A stretch of 64,000 bases of DNA from JABCPE02 sp963518955 (lineage in GTDB: Bacteria > Bacteroidota > Bacteroidia > Flavobacteriales > Weeksellaceae), in assembly GCA_963518955.1 (NCBI GenBank), contig CAUQKI010000006.1, positions 26,865-90,864 on the forward strand, written 5' to 3'. Below, piece by piece: positions 47,178 through 55,140 of the stretch (its first letter is position 1; every line of letters starts with the position of its first letter). The notes under the pieces were generated by a model. It made no database searches. It saw only the letters and a list, made by a program, of their open reading frames with translations, and was not told the origin of the DNA. The translations under genes and the position numbers were made by a program.

Positions 47178-48596
47178 TTAATCCAAATTTTCTATAAGTG
47201 TGCGCAGATTTTTCAAATCTTTTTTGGATAGTGAAGGGCGGAGTTTCTCTATCTCCAAGACACTTCTTCGCAGCGCATCCAGCGTGCCGTCATAGTAGAC
47301 ATTATCCACCTTCGGATAAAGGTATAAATCACATGTCTGACCCATAAAATGCAGCAGCTGTTTCTGTAATTCCTCGTTTTCAAAAACAGAAACCTGTCCA
47401 TAGATATCGCTGCAGAACTGCGGAATGGCTTGTTTTAGGTTTTCTGATTTCAAGGCAACATCAAGAGCCAAATTTGGTTTTTTCTCCATATGCATGGTCT
47501 TGTAGGCTGAGTTGTATTTAGGGAACTCTCTTGCTTCCGCTTCAAATTCTTCTGGTTCAAGAGCTCTCACCTCAGTCGCCTCCTCTATCTTCGGTGCTTT
47601 TTCAGGATCAAACGCTTCCACTTCTTTCACATATTCCTTAAAGAATTTTACCATTTTTTTATACTCTTCCCTACTTATATGTTTGGTTTTCAAATGGTTT
47701 TTCAGGATTGATTTATAATTTAATTTCAGAAGTGCTATAGTTTTTTTTCTGCCCTCTCCCAATTTATAATCTTCTTCATTATTGGCGCCAAAAGCTACAA
47801 TCTGATAAAATAGTGCTACATTATCTAAACCATTGTTTTTATATGCATTCGTACTATATACATTCAGCAAAGGATCAACAGCATAGCCTTCTTCTGCCAC
47901 ATCAATCCCTGAACAATCATGTTCTTCACCTGCTGCTACTGCTTCTGCTGTTTCTATTGCTGCTGCTTTTTTCTCTCTTTCAACAAAACCTTTTTCTATC
48001 TGCTGGGTATCCAAAGTCATAGATAAATTCAAAGGTTCATTTTTAGCTAAATTAAAGGTAACCTCATCTCCCTTTTCTTTAATAGACACAGAAAGCATCA
48101 GACCTTTTTTGGTATTTCCGCTGAATACTTTACTAAAATTGTCATAACTGCTGGTTTCATCCACACAGACCTCCATGACAGCTTTCCCTTTTCCTACCAA
48201 AGCTCCCTCGTAGTAGTTACAAGAAACTCCTCCTACTTTTCCTTTTTTATTTGTTTTGGTAAAATCAGCCTTAATGCTTACATCTTCCATACCTAGAGGA
48301 CTCATTGCTATGGTTCTATCCACCGCATCTATCATCGCCCAGAAAGGAGATTTTTTACCAAAAAGCATATAGTAACTACCGATACTATTTTCCTCTTTAG
48401 GATTGATTCTCAAAAGACCATATGATGAGGAATGATAATACTCCAAAGCGCCCAATTCATCGAGAATCCTTCTAGCTTTTTTACCATTGGCTGCATCCTG
48501 TTCGTAGACCAGTTTTCTATCAAATTTCACGGTTTCCATCTGCCCAAAAGCAAGCGAAACCACGAATAAACCGAATGTAAAAAATAGTTTTTTCAT
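47178..48596 (-). CDS. exported protein of unknown function
   Basis: A 472-residue secreted protein (signal KKLFFTFGLFVVSLAFG then Q). I recognise no catalytic domain. The first ~200 residues are beta-rich, with SYYMLFGKKSPFWAMIDAVD and a region with a CNYYEGALVGKG strand, then an Ala/Glu-rich low-complexity hinge (about 205-225, ETAEAVAAGEE), and a mainly helical C-terminus rich in Glu and Lys ('EYVKEVEAFDPEKAPK'). This pattern resembles DUF4412-type exported proteins in the N-terminal half only weakly. It is the first of a run of secreted genes on this strand. Confidence 0.55.
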   Translation of the reverse strand: MKKLFFTFGLFVVSLAFGQMETVKFDRKLVYEQDAANGKKARRILDELGALEYYHSSSYGLLRINPKEENSIGSYYMLFGKKSPFWAMIDAVDRTIAMSPLGMEDVSIKADFTKTNKKGKVGGVSCNYYEGALVGKGKAVMEVCVDETSSYDNFSKVFSGNTKKGLMLSVSIKEKGDEVTFNLAKNEPLNLSMTLDTQQIEKGFVEREKKAAAIETAEAVAAGEEHDCSGIDVAEEGYAVDPLLNVYSTNAYKNNGLDNVALFYQIVAFGANNEEDYKLGEGRKKTIALLKLNYKSILKNHLKTKHISREEYKKMVKFFKEYVKEVEAFDPEKAPKIEEATEVRALEPEEFEAEAREFPKYNSAYKTMHMEKKPNLALDVALKSENLKQAIPQFCSDIYGQVSVFENEELQKQLLHFMGQTCDLYLYPKVDNVYYDGTLDALRRSVLEIEKLRPSLSKKDLKNLRTLIENLD

Positions 48597-48700
48597 AATA
48601 TTTTATTTTAATCTGTTTCCTTAAAAAAATCACTCAACTAAATTAAGGTTTTTTCAGAAACAAATAAAATATTTTTTCGTTTTTCTAACAAAGATCATAC

Positions 48701-49639
48701 TTATTCCCTCGGTAAAATAGGATTTCCTTTTATATCCAAAACAAAGTGCTTTCTGCTTTTGTCAGTTGCTAAGAAATATATAGTAGCTTTGTTTCTATTT
48801 TCTATTTTTCTATCATCTATTTCTTCCGATGAAGTATAAATTATTCTATAGATTTTATACTTTTCCTGCGGTTTTATCAGCCATTTTTGTGTAACTAAAT
48901 CTACCACGCCTGATTTTTTAATTTTTTTGATATTTTCACCATCCTTTTGAACACTATATCCTAAAACTCCACTATATACTTCTTGTAGTAATTCTCCATA
49001 AAGTTTCTTTTTCCCCGATATAGTCACCAAACCTCTTTTTCCCTCTAAATCTTCTACATAGAAAACATTCTCTCCTGTCTCTCTATCTTTATAATAAATA
49101 TCTAATATTTCTTTAAAATGAAAACCTTCCTTCTCCTCTCCTTTTTGGTTAATAAGTACATTAGTTTTATCTTTTTTAATAATTATGATATAATATTCTC
49201 CTTTATACAATATTGGCTTTGATATATATTCATAATCCTTATTATAGGCTGTCATTCTTCCTTGTTCATCCACTTGAAAACCAAGTTCATCTGTTTTTTT
49301 AACATCAAACCATTCTGGAATAGAACAAGCTATTACAAGTGGCAAAATATCATAATTTGTATTAATCATCATTCCATAGTTCCACTTCCCTATATTTATA
49401 TCAGCCATAAATTCAGGATTAAAAGTGCTTGGTATTCTCATCACAAAATCTGTAAGAATTTTTCTAGATTTCACATCCATCAGCGCCCATTTCTTGCCAT
49501 CTTTGGAGTATGGAACTAGGTCTGTAGGTTTATAACCTTTTATTTTATCTATAATATATTTTTGCACTATCTCTTCTTCGCTCTGTGCAAAGCCCAATAC
49601 GCCTATACCAAGCATCACAGCTAATAAAATTCTTTTCAT
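48701..49639 (-). CDS. secreted WG-repeat-like protein, tandem paralogue 1
   Basis: A 312-residue secreted protein (signal RILLAVMLGIGVLGFAQ). The body consists of at least four degenerate WG-like beta repeats: KKWALMDVKSRKILTDF (about 48-64), VLINQKGEEKEGFHFKEIL, RGLVTISGKKKLYGEL and SGVVDLVTQKWLIKPQEKY. It is one of three tandem copies; the N-terminal 65 residues and C-terminal 90 are near-identical among them, while the central portion (about 65-150) differs. The role is unknown; WG-repeat proteins in Bacteroidota are thought to bind other proteins or glycans. It lacks the copied terminator seen behind the other two. Confidence 0.65.
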   Translation of the reverse strand: MKRILLAVMLGIGVLGFAQSEEEIVQKYIIDKIKGYKPTDLVPYSKDGKKWALMDVKSRKILTDFVMRIPSTFNPEFMADINIGKWNYGMMINTNYDILPLVIACSIPEWFDVKKTDELGFQVDEQGRMTAYNKDYEYISKPILYKGEYYIIIIKKDKTNVLINQKGEEKEGFHFKEILDIYYKDRETGENVFYVEDLEGKRGLVTISGKKKLYGELLQEVYSGVLGYSVQKDGENIKKIKKSGVVDLVTQKWLIKPQEKYKIYRIIYTSSEEIDDRKIENRNKATIYFLATDKSRKHFVLDIKGNPILPRE

Positions 49640-49650
49640 TTTTTTATTTT

Positions 49651-49727
49651 GTGTGCAATTTACGGATTTTTTGTAGTTTCTCTCTCAATTTTAAAGCATA
49701 AAAAACACCTTTTAGAAAGGTGCTTTT
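49651..49727 (-). repeat. intergenic repeat between paralogues, with promoter and terminator
   Basis: About 70 bases (49653-49722) nearly identical to 50703-50773. Plus-strand order: upstream segment of gene 1 (with TGTGCAATTTACGGATTTTT), a spacer, then hairpin arms CACCTTT (49706-49712) / AAAGGTG (49716-49722), which terminates gene 2 on the minus strand. A related upstream element recurs at 51771-51791. Confidence 0.7.
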
Positions 49728-49731
49728 TGGG

Positions 49732-50682
49732 TTAATTTTTCGGTAAAATAGGATTTCCTTTTATATCTAAAACGAAACGCTGTCCACTTTGGTCGGTTGC
49801 CAAAAAATATACTGTGGCTTTGTTTCGGTCTGTTTCATCAGTTTTTTTTAATTTTTCTGATGAAGTGTAGATTATATCGTATATCTTATACTTCTCCTGC
49901 GGTTTTATAAGCCATTCTTGTGTTGTCAAATCCACCACACCTGATTTTTTAATTTCGTCAGAATAATCATTATCTTTCTGAACAACATACCCTAAAACAA
50001 TATCGTATTTAGTAAAATTATTCATTAGTTCACCATAAAGCTTTTTCTTTCCTAATATGGTTATTAATCCCTTTTTACCATCAAAATCCTCCACATTAAA
50101 AACATCTTCTCCGCTTTCTTTATCTTTATAACCAATATTTAACATATCTTTGAAATAAAACCCTTTCTGTTCCTCTCCTTTTTCGTTAATGAGTGTCCAA
50201 CTGCCATCCTTTTTAGAAACTATGGCATAATATACGCCTCTATGTGATACTATATCTAGTATGTATTTATATTTAGGATTACTAACAGTTTTTTTTCCTG
50301 TTTCATCCATTTGAAAAGCAGGTTTATTTATTTTTTCATATTTCCTATACTCTATTTCTGGTGGCAAAGTTTCTCTTCTTGACTCTAGCTCCATCGTATA
50401 ATCTGAAGTGACACTCCCTATTATATACCTTTTAACATACATACTGATAGATAATTTTGGTTTAAAAGTACTTGCCCAATTCAACACATAATCTGTAAGT
50501 ACTTTTCTAGATTTCACATCCATAAGCGCCCAAGCCTCACCATCTTTGGAATATGGAACTAGGTCTGTAGGTTTGTAACCTTTTATTTTATCTATAATAT
50601 ATTTTTGCACTATCTCTTTTTCGCCCTGTGCAAATCCCAATGCTCCTATACCAAGCATCATGGCTAATAAAATTCTTTTCAT
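49732..50682 (-). CDS. secreted WG-repeat-like protein, tandem paralogue 2
   Basis: A 316-residue secreted paralogue of the flanking genes with the same signal peptide and the same KAWALMDVKSRKVLTD-type first repeat, then KKGLITILGKKKLYGEL and SGVVDLTTQEWLIKPQ repeats. The central part (about 65-150, with DYTMELESRRETLPPE) is different from copy 1 and 3. The gene is bracketed by two near-identical intergenic segments, which supports its origin by tandem duplication of a unit of about 1.05 kb. Function unknown. Confidence 0.65.
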   Translation of the reverse strand: MKRILLAMMLGIGALGFAQGEKEIVQKYIIDKIKGYKPTDLVPYSKDGEAWALMDVKSRKVLTDYVLNWASTFKPKLSISMYVKRYIIGSVTSDYTMELESRRETLPPEIEYRKYEKINKPAFQMDETGKKTVSNPKYKYILDIVSHRGVYYAIVSKKDGSWTLINEKGEEQKGFYFKDMLNIGYKDKESGEDVFNVEDFDGKKGLITILGKKKLYGELMNNFTKYDIVLGYVVQKDNDYSDEIKKSGVVDLTTQEWLIKPQEKYKIYDIIYTSSEKLKKTDETDRNKATVYFLATDQSGQRFVLDIKGNPILPKN

Positions 50683-50702
50683 TTCTTATTCTTTTATTTT
50701 CA

Positions 50703-50775
50703 TGTGCAATTTACGGATTTTTTGCAGTTTCTCTGTCAATTTTAAAGCATAAAAAACACCTTTTAGAAAGGTGTT
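50703..50775 (-). repeat. second intergenic repeat copy between paralogues
   Basis: Same element as at 49651-49727: upstream stretch for gene 2, spacer and hairpin arms CACCTTT / AAAGGTG, ending in T-rich sequence behind gene 3. The hairpin is the terminator of paralogue 3. Confidence 0.7.
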
Positions 50776-50781
50776 TTTTAC

Positions 50782-51756
50782 TTATTTCTTCGGTAAAATA
50801 GGTTTTCCTTTTATGTCCAAAACAAAGTGCTGACCGCTTTGGTCAGTTGCTAAAAAATATACAGTAGCTTTGTTCCTATTTGTTACATCATATTCCTCAT
50901 CCTCCATCATTATTTCTGATGAAGTATAAAGTATACTGTAAATTTTATACTTTTCCTGTAGTTTTATCAGCCATTTTTGTGTGGATGTATCTACTATACC
51001 CGATTTTTTTATTTTTCTAATATCATCATTATCTTTCTGAAGACTATACCCAAAAGCACTTTGATGCCCCTCTCCAATGACATAAGACCTCGGTTCATTC
51101 ATTAGCTTACCATAGAGCTTTTTCTTCCCTGATATGGTTACAAATCCCTTTTTACCATCGAAACCTTCTACATAAAAAATTTTTTCGTTTGGATTTTTAT
51201 CTTTACAAAGATAGGAGTCTTTTATAACTCTAAAATGAAACCCTTTGAGTTCTTCTCCTCTTTCATTAATAAGAACATCACTGTTATCTTTTTTAGTAGC
51301 TATAGCATAATACTCTTCTTTGTAGAGTATTGGTTTTAATATATATTTATATTTTGTCTCATCAACTTCTATCTTCCTCTTTTCCTTTACTTGAAAAGGT
51401 GAGTTATCTGCATCAACAGTCTGGACTGCTGCGACAGGATAAATCAACCCTACTTCTGATTCTAATCTATAATCTGAATAAATTATCTCACTTTCTTCAC
51501 CAGATTCTCCATATAATTTAACATAGATATCAGGATTAAAAGTATTAGGTTCATTTAACACAAAATCTGTGAGGATTTTTCTAGATTTCACATCCATCAG
51601 CGCCCATTTTTTGCCGTCTTTGGAATATGGAACTAGGTCTGTAGGCTTGTAGTTTTTTATTTTATCTACAATCTGTTCCTTTATTATCTTTTCAATATTT
51701 TGTGCAAAACCCCATACACCTATGGAAAGCATCACAGCTAATAAAATTCTTTTCAT
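50782..51756 (-). CDS. secreted WG-repeat-like protein, tandem paralogue 3
   Basis: A 324-residue secreted paralogue, the farthest upstream on the strand. It shares the signal peptide, the KKWALMDVKSRKILTDF repeat, GKKGFVTISGKKKLYGKL and SGIVDTSTQKWLIK with copies 1 and 2. The second residue block after the signal (NIEKIIKEQIVDKIKNY) is slightly different from the other two. The middle contains an extra HQSAFGYSLQKDNDD piece, making it the longest. The three genes probably arose by duplication and are transcribed individually. Confidence 0.65.
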   Translation of the reverse strand: MKRILLAVMLSIGVWGFAQNIEKIIKEQIVDKIKNYKPTDLVPYSKDGKKWALMDVKSRKILTDFVLNEPNTFNPDIYVKLYGESGEESEIIYSDYRLESEVGLIYPVAAVQTVDADNSPFQVKEKRKIEVDETKYKYILKPILYKEEYYAIATKKDNSDVLINERGEELKGFHFRVIKDSYLCKDKNPNEKIFYVEGFDGKKGFVTISGKKKLYGKLMNEPRSYVIGEGHQSAFGYSLQKDNDDIRKIKKSGIVDTSTQKWLIKLQEKYKIYSILYTSSEIMMEDEEYDVTNRNKATVYFLATDQSGQHFVLDIKGKPILPKK

Positions 51757-51770
51757 TTTCTTTTATTTTT

Positions 51771-51791
51771 GTGTGCAATTTACGGATTTTT
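51771..51791 (-). promoter_or_regulatory. conserved upstream element of the three paralogues
   Basis: GTGTGCAATTTACGGATTTT occurs here and near 49651 and 50701. Minus-strand TAAATTG inside it resembles a short variant of the TAnnTTTG -7 motif, so it may be the shared promoter. Confidence 0.35.
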
Positions 51792-51831
51792 TAATTTGGT
51801 TTTAAGAAACTTCTTTGTTTTATAATAAACA

Positions 51832-51879
51832 AGGGACTTTTGAAATTTCAAAAGTCCCTAAGAAATAGTTTCACTATTT
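51832..51879 (-). terminator. terminator with a perfect 28-base palindrome, plus a second hairpin
   Basis: AGGGACTTTTGAAA (51832-51845) is followed by its exact reverse complement to 51859. AAATAGT / ACTATTT (51863-51869 and 51873-51879) forms a second small stem. Both lie after the zinc-ribbon gene stop on the minus strand. Confidence 0.6.
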
Positions 51880-52155
51880 TTATTTATTGGATTTCCGAGA
51901 ATTATCCTCTTTTGTGATGTAGATACCATCATCCAAGGTCGTTTGTATAAATTCATAACCACAATAGGCACAGTGAGTTACACCATCTCGTTTGGCTCGT
52001 CCTGCCCCGCAGTTTGGGCAGTCCTGTGTATCAATTTCAGCGGTGTCTTTCGGCTGGAAAAAATCATCTCCGTATTTTTTCTGAGCCTGAGACCTTTGTT
52101 TCATTCGTTCCAGAAAAGACATCGCTTTTCCAGAAGATTTATTTTCGTCCTCCAT
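51880..52155 (-). CDS. zinc-ribbon protein
   Basis: A 91-residue soluble protein with a Cys4 zinc ribbon: CPNCGAGRA (about 46-54) and CAYCGYEF (about 62-69). The N-terminal 40 residues are basic and helical (SFLERMKQRSQAQKKYGDDFF), and the C-terminus is polar. No catalytic domain. It follows the SPFH/SHOCT gene by 26 bases in the same direction and is probably its partner; pairings of SPFH proteins with zinc-ribbon proteins are known in bacteria. Function unknown. Confidence 0.75.
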   Translation of the reverse strand: MEDENKSSGKAMSFLERMKQRSQAQKKYGDDFFQPKDTAEIDTQDCPNCGAGRAKRDGVTHCAYCGYEFIQTTLDDGIYITKEDNSRKSNK

Positions 52156-52181
52156 TGGTTTATTATTTTAATACCTGATTA

Positions 52182-53156
52182 TCAAAGACTTGATAATATC
52201 TCTGCTTTCTTTTCCTTGTATTCGGTTTCATCTATAAGCCCACTCTCAAAAAGCGTTTTTAGTTTTTGAAGTTTGGCCGTGGCATCATCTTGAACCGAAT
52301 TTTGTGGCTGGTTTTGCTGTGTCTGCTGCTGCATCGCGCTTATCATAGCCCCCATAGCCATGCCCTCCTGTATTCCTGAACTTATATTACTGCGGTCATT
52401 CCCTATCGCTATCGCTGTATTAAATTTCTGGAAACGCTCCATATCGCCTATCATATTCATATTAGTCACCTTGTCGTAGAACTCCGTAACCTCCTCTGGG
52501 AGAGTCGCAGAACTCACCATAAACTGGGTAACTTCCACCCCAAAATCAGCAAAATAAGGCTCTATAAGTGGACGGATTTTTTCGCTCAATGCAGTCATAT
52601 TTCCAGCCAAATCAAGAACCGAAAGCCCTGCATTAGAAAGCACCTCACCGAACTTCGGCGCAATGAAATCCCTCAACTGGTTTTCAAGCTCAAAGACCGT
52701 AAGCATCGGATAAGTACCCGCATATTCTTTGAAAAACCTCGCTACATCCGTGATGCGCACATTATACGAACCAAAAGCCCTTACCCGAACCTGCCCAAAC
52801 TGCGGATCTCGCATAAGAACAGGCGCTGGCGTTCCCCATTTCAGATTTACAAACTGCTTGGTCGAGAAATAATATACATCAGCCTTGAATGGACTTTCAA
52901 AGCCATACTTCCAGCCTTTAAGCTTGGATAGAATCGGAATGTTTTTAGTGGATAATTCATGCGTTCCTGCTGGGAAAACATCCGCTGCCACACCTTCGTT
53001 CAGGAAGAGTGCTGTCTGGCTCTCGCGCACGATGAGTTTTGCTCCGTTTTTTATTTCTTTATCTTGGTCTGGAACTTTCCACATTAGTAAATTTGGGTCT
53101 GGTTCCACCCATTCTATAATCTCTAAAAACGGAAGTTTTGAATTTGTATCTGCCAT
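52182..53156 (-). CDS. SPFH-domain protein with C-terminal SHOCT domain (YdjI-like)
   Basis: A 324-residue protein of the virion-core-like/SPFH (YdjI) type. The N-terminal two thirds hold the SPFH core: NLLMWKVPDQDKEIKNGAKLIVRESQTALFL, then RVRAFGSYNVRITDVARFF and the long helix FGVEVTQFMVSSATLPEEV. An Ala/Met/Gln-rich linker (AMGAMISAMQQQTQQNQ) precedes a SHOCT oligomerisation domain (DATAKLQKLKTLFESGLIDETEYKEKKAEIL). There is no transmembrane helix. It may form membrane-associated oligomers and is coupled with the zinc-ribbon gene behind it. Function unknown. Confidence 0.8.
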   Translation of the reverse strand: MADTNSKLPFLEIIEWVEPDPNLLMWKVPDQDKEIKNGAKLIVRESQTALFLNEGVAADVFPAGTHELSTKNIPILSKLKGWKYGFESPFKADVYYFSTKQFVNLKWGTPAPVLMRDPQFGQVRVRAFGSYNVRITDVARFFKEYAGTYPMLTVFELENQLRDFIAPKFGEVLSNAGLSVLDLAGNMTALSEKIRPLIEPYFADFGVEVTQFMVSSATLPEEVTEFYDKVTNMNMIGDMERFQKFNTAIAIGNDRSNISSGIQEGMAMGAMISAMQQQTQQNQPQNSVQDDATAKLQKLKTLFESGLIDETEYKEKKAEILSSL

Positions 53157-53260
53157 AACTTTATTTTTGTAGTGTAAAATTATGACATTATGATACTCCT
53201 GCCAAAAAAACAGCGTCTACAAAGTGTCTACTTGTTTTGTAATGTTTTGATTTTCAATAT

Positions 53261-55132
53261 TTAAACAATGTTTTGCAAAAAATCTTCCAAGTCTTGTTCC
53301 TTGTCCAAATTCAGTTTTTGTTTAATTCTGTATTTGGTCATTCGGATACTTTTTGGCTCTACATTAAAGATGGTTGCGAGTTCTTTGGTGGACAATTTCA
53401 AATGAATATACGCACAATATCTAAGGTCAAGAGGCGTAAGCTTGTTATCCGACAGGGCGTTCAGCTTACTGAAAAACTCTGGGTGGATTTCCTGAAACTC
53501 CTTCACAGACTGGTCCAGCGCTTCCTCCATTCGCTTCTCTTGTTTTAGTATCGTATCTATATTTACATCGGTTTCTTTAGCTTTTATACTCTCTCTGATT
53601 TCATCCAAAAGTTGATTTTTCCGCTCTATTTGGAGGGCGTTTGCTAAGGCTTCCTTGTGCATTTGGTCGTTTTTTAGCCGAAGTAATTCCTGCTGTTCTT
53701 TTAGGCGGGCTTGCTCTTCTTGTTCCAATAGAATACGGAGTTTAGACTCTCTTTCCACTCTTATTTTTTGAATAGAGAGCAGACGGCGCTGTTTTTCTTT
53801 ATGTAAAGCCTGAGCCTGAGCTTCCTGCTTTTCTTTTTGGAGGCGAAGTTCTTTTTCCGCCTGTAGTTTCATCCTATTAGCATAGTTTCTACGCACCAAA
53901 ATCAGCAGAAATACAGCCATAATAGCCAAACTGATGTAGAGATAATTTTGGATTCTCCTATTTTTTTCTCTCTCTTTTACTACTTCTATTTCGGATTTTA
54001 TACGCTTGTTTTCGTATTGGGCTTCCAGCTTGTGGGTTTGTTCCTGCTGGTTTTGGTCGTATATTTTATCGTTATATTGTTCTTTTTGTTTTTTGAAAAA
54101 TAGTGCTTTTTCAAAGTTATTATTATTTTGATAAAACTGAGAAAGAGCCTCCGAAATAGATGCCAAAGTATGGTAATCTGGCGAGGATTGCTTTTCCATA
54201 TCAGAATAGGCATCTACGAGTAGTTTTTCAGCCTTGTTAAAATCCCCCTGACGAATCGCAAGCTGCGCCAAAAGCCCGTCTGCATTGGCTTTGACTGACG
54301 AACTTGCATCTCGGTTCAGGGAAGTCTGCTTGGCTATTTCTGTATATTTTCTTATGCTGTCCGCGCTTCCTTTGGTCTGATAGTAGTAGTCCGCAATGTT
54401 GATATTGGTAATGGCATAAGTCTCTGGACTCACAAAATTAGGATGTTTATGATAAACCTCGGCTGATTTTTTGAGGTAAATCAATATACTATCGATATAT
54501 TCTGGCTTCGGATTTTCTTTGTACAGAAGCCCCATAGATGTAGACATAGCCGAATAGGCATTGGACAGCAGGTTGTAGTTTTTAGCTTTTTGAGCCGATT
54601 TTACAGCATCTATGGCGTATTTATAAGCCTTGGCTGTATGGTCAAGACTCGCGTGAGCCCCATAGAGAATGTAGTATATACGAGGTTTTAGCAGGTCTAA
54701 ATTATGTTTCTGCGCCAAATCCAATGATTTCTGAGAAAACTCCACAGCCAAATCCCTTACTTCCAGATAGTTATAATAATATGCTTTGGTGTAATATCCA
54801 TAGGCAAGGGCTTCAGGATGATTGATACTCTGCGCCTCTGCCATGGCTTTTTCTGTATAAATCTTCGCTGAATCCGAATTAGAAACCGAAAACTGGTACT
54901 TTACCATTTCCGAATAGACTTTGGGCAGTTCCTTTGCTGATTTCTGCCGAGCCTGTTTTTCGGCTGTTTTTATGGATTGGTATGCTTTATCAAACTGATG
55001 CCTTCCCCGCTGCATTTCGGCATTGGTAATAATCTGGTCTATTTTTGAACCTTGACCAAACATAAACACCGAAAAAACACTAAAAATAAATACTATTTTT
55101 TTAGCCATGAATTTCATCTTCCCTTTCATCAT
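53261..55132 (-). CDS. membrane-bound TPR protein with C-terminal LuxR/GerE-like helix-turn-helix
   Basis: A 623-residue transcriptional regulator type common in Flavobacteriia: signal peptide (MAKKIVFIFSVFSVFMFG), about six TPR units (35-370), one transmembrane helix (NYLYISLAIMAVFLLILV), a long coiled coil rich in Glu, Gln and Lys (425-545), and a C-terminal DNA-binding domain (LTPLDLRYCAYIHLKLSTKELATIF followed by a recognition helix-like VEPKSIRMTKYRIKQKL). It probably senses an extracytoplasmic signal through the TPRs and regulates genes from the membrane. Three in-frame ATGs (55132, 55117, 55108) are possible starts. It lies 8 bases from the permease-like SpmAB gene in the same direction. 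Confidence 0.8.
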   Translation of the reverse strand: MMKGKMKFMAKKIVFIFSVFSVFMFGQGSKIDQIITNAEMQRGRHQFDKAYQSIKTAEKQARQKSAKELPKVYSEMVKYQFSVSNSDSAKIYTEKAMAEAQSINHPEALAYGYYTKAYYYNYLEVRDLAVEFSQKSLDLAQKHNLDLLKPRIYYILYGAHASLDHTAKAYKYAIDAVKSAQKAKNYNLLSNAYSAMSTSMGLLYKENPKPEYIDSILIYLKKSAEVYHKHPNFVSPETYAITNINIADYYYQTKGSADSIRKYTEIAKQTSLNRDASSSVKANADGLLAQLAIRQGDFNKAEKLLVDAYSDMEKQSSPDYHTLASISEALSQFYQNNNNFEKALFFKKQKEQYNDKIYDQNQQEQTHKLEAQYENKRIKSEIEVVKEREKNRRIQNYLYISLAIMAVFLLILVRRNYANRMKLQAEKELRLQKEKQEAQAQALHKEKQRRLLSIQKIRVERESKLRILLEQEEQARLKEQQELLRLKNDQMHKEALANALQIERKNQLLDEIRESIKAKETDVNIDTILKQEKRMEEALDQSVKEFQEIHPEFFSKLNALSDNKLTPLDLRYCAYIHLKLSTKELATIFNVEPKSIRMTKYRIKQKLNLDKEQDLEDFLQNIV

Positions 55133-55140
55133 TTTTCATT

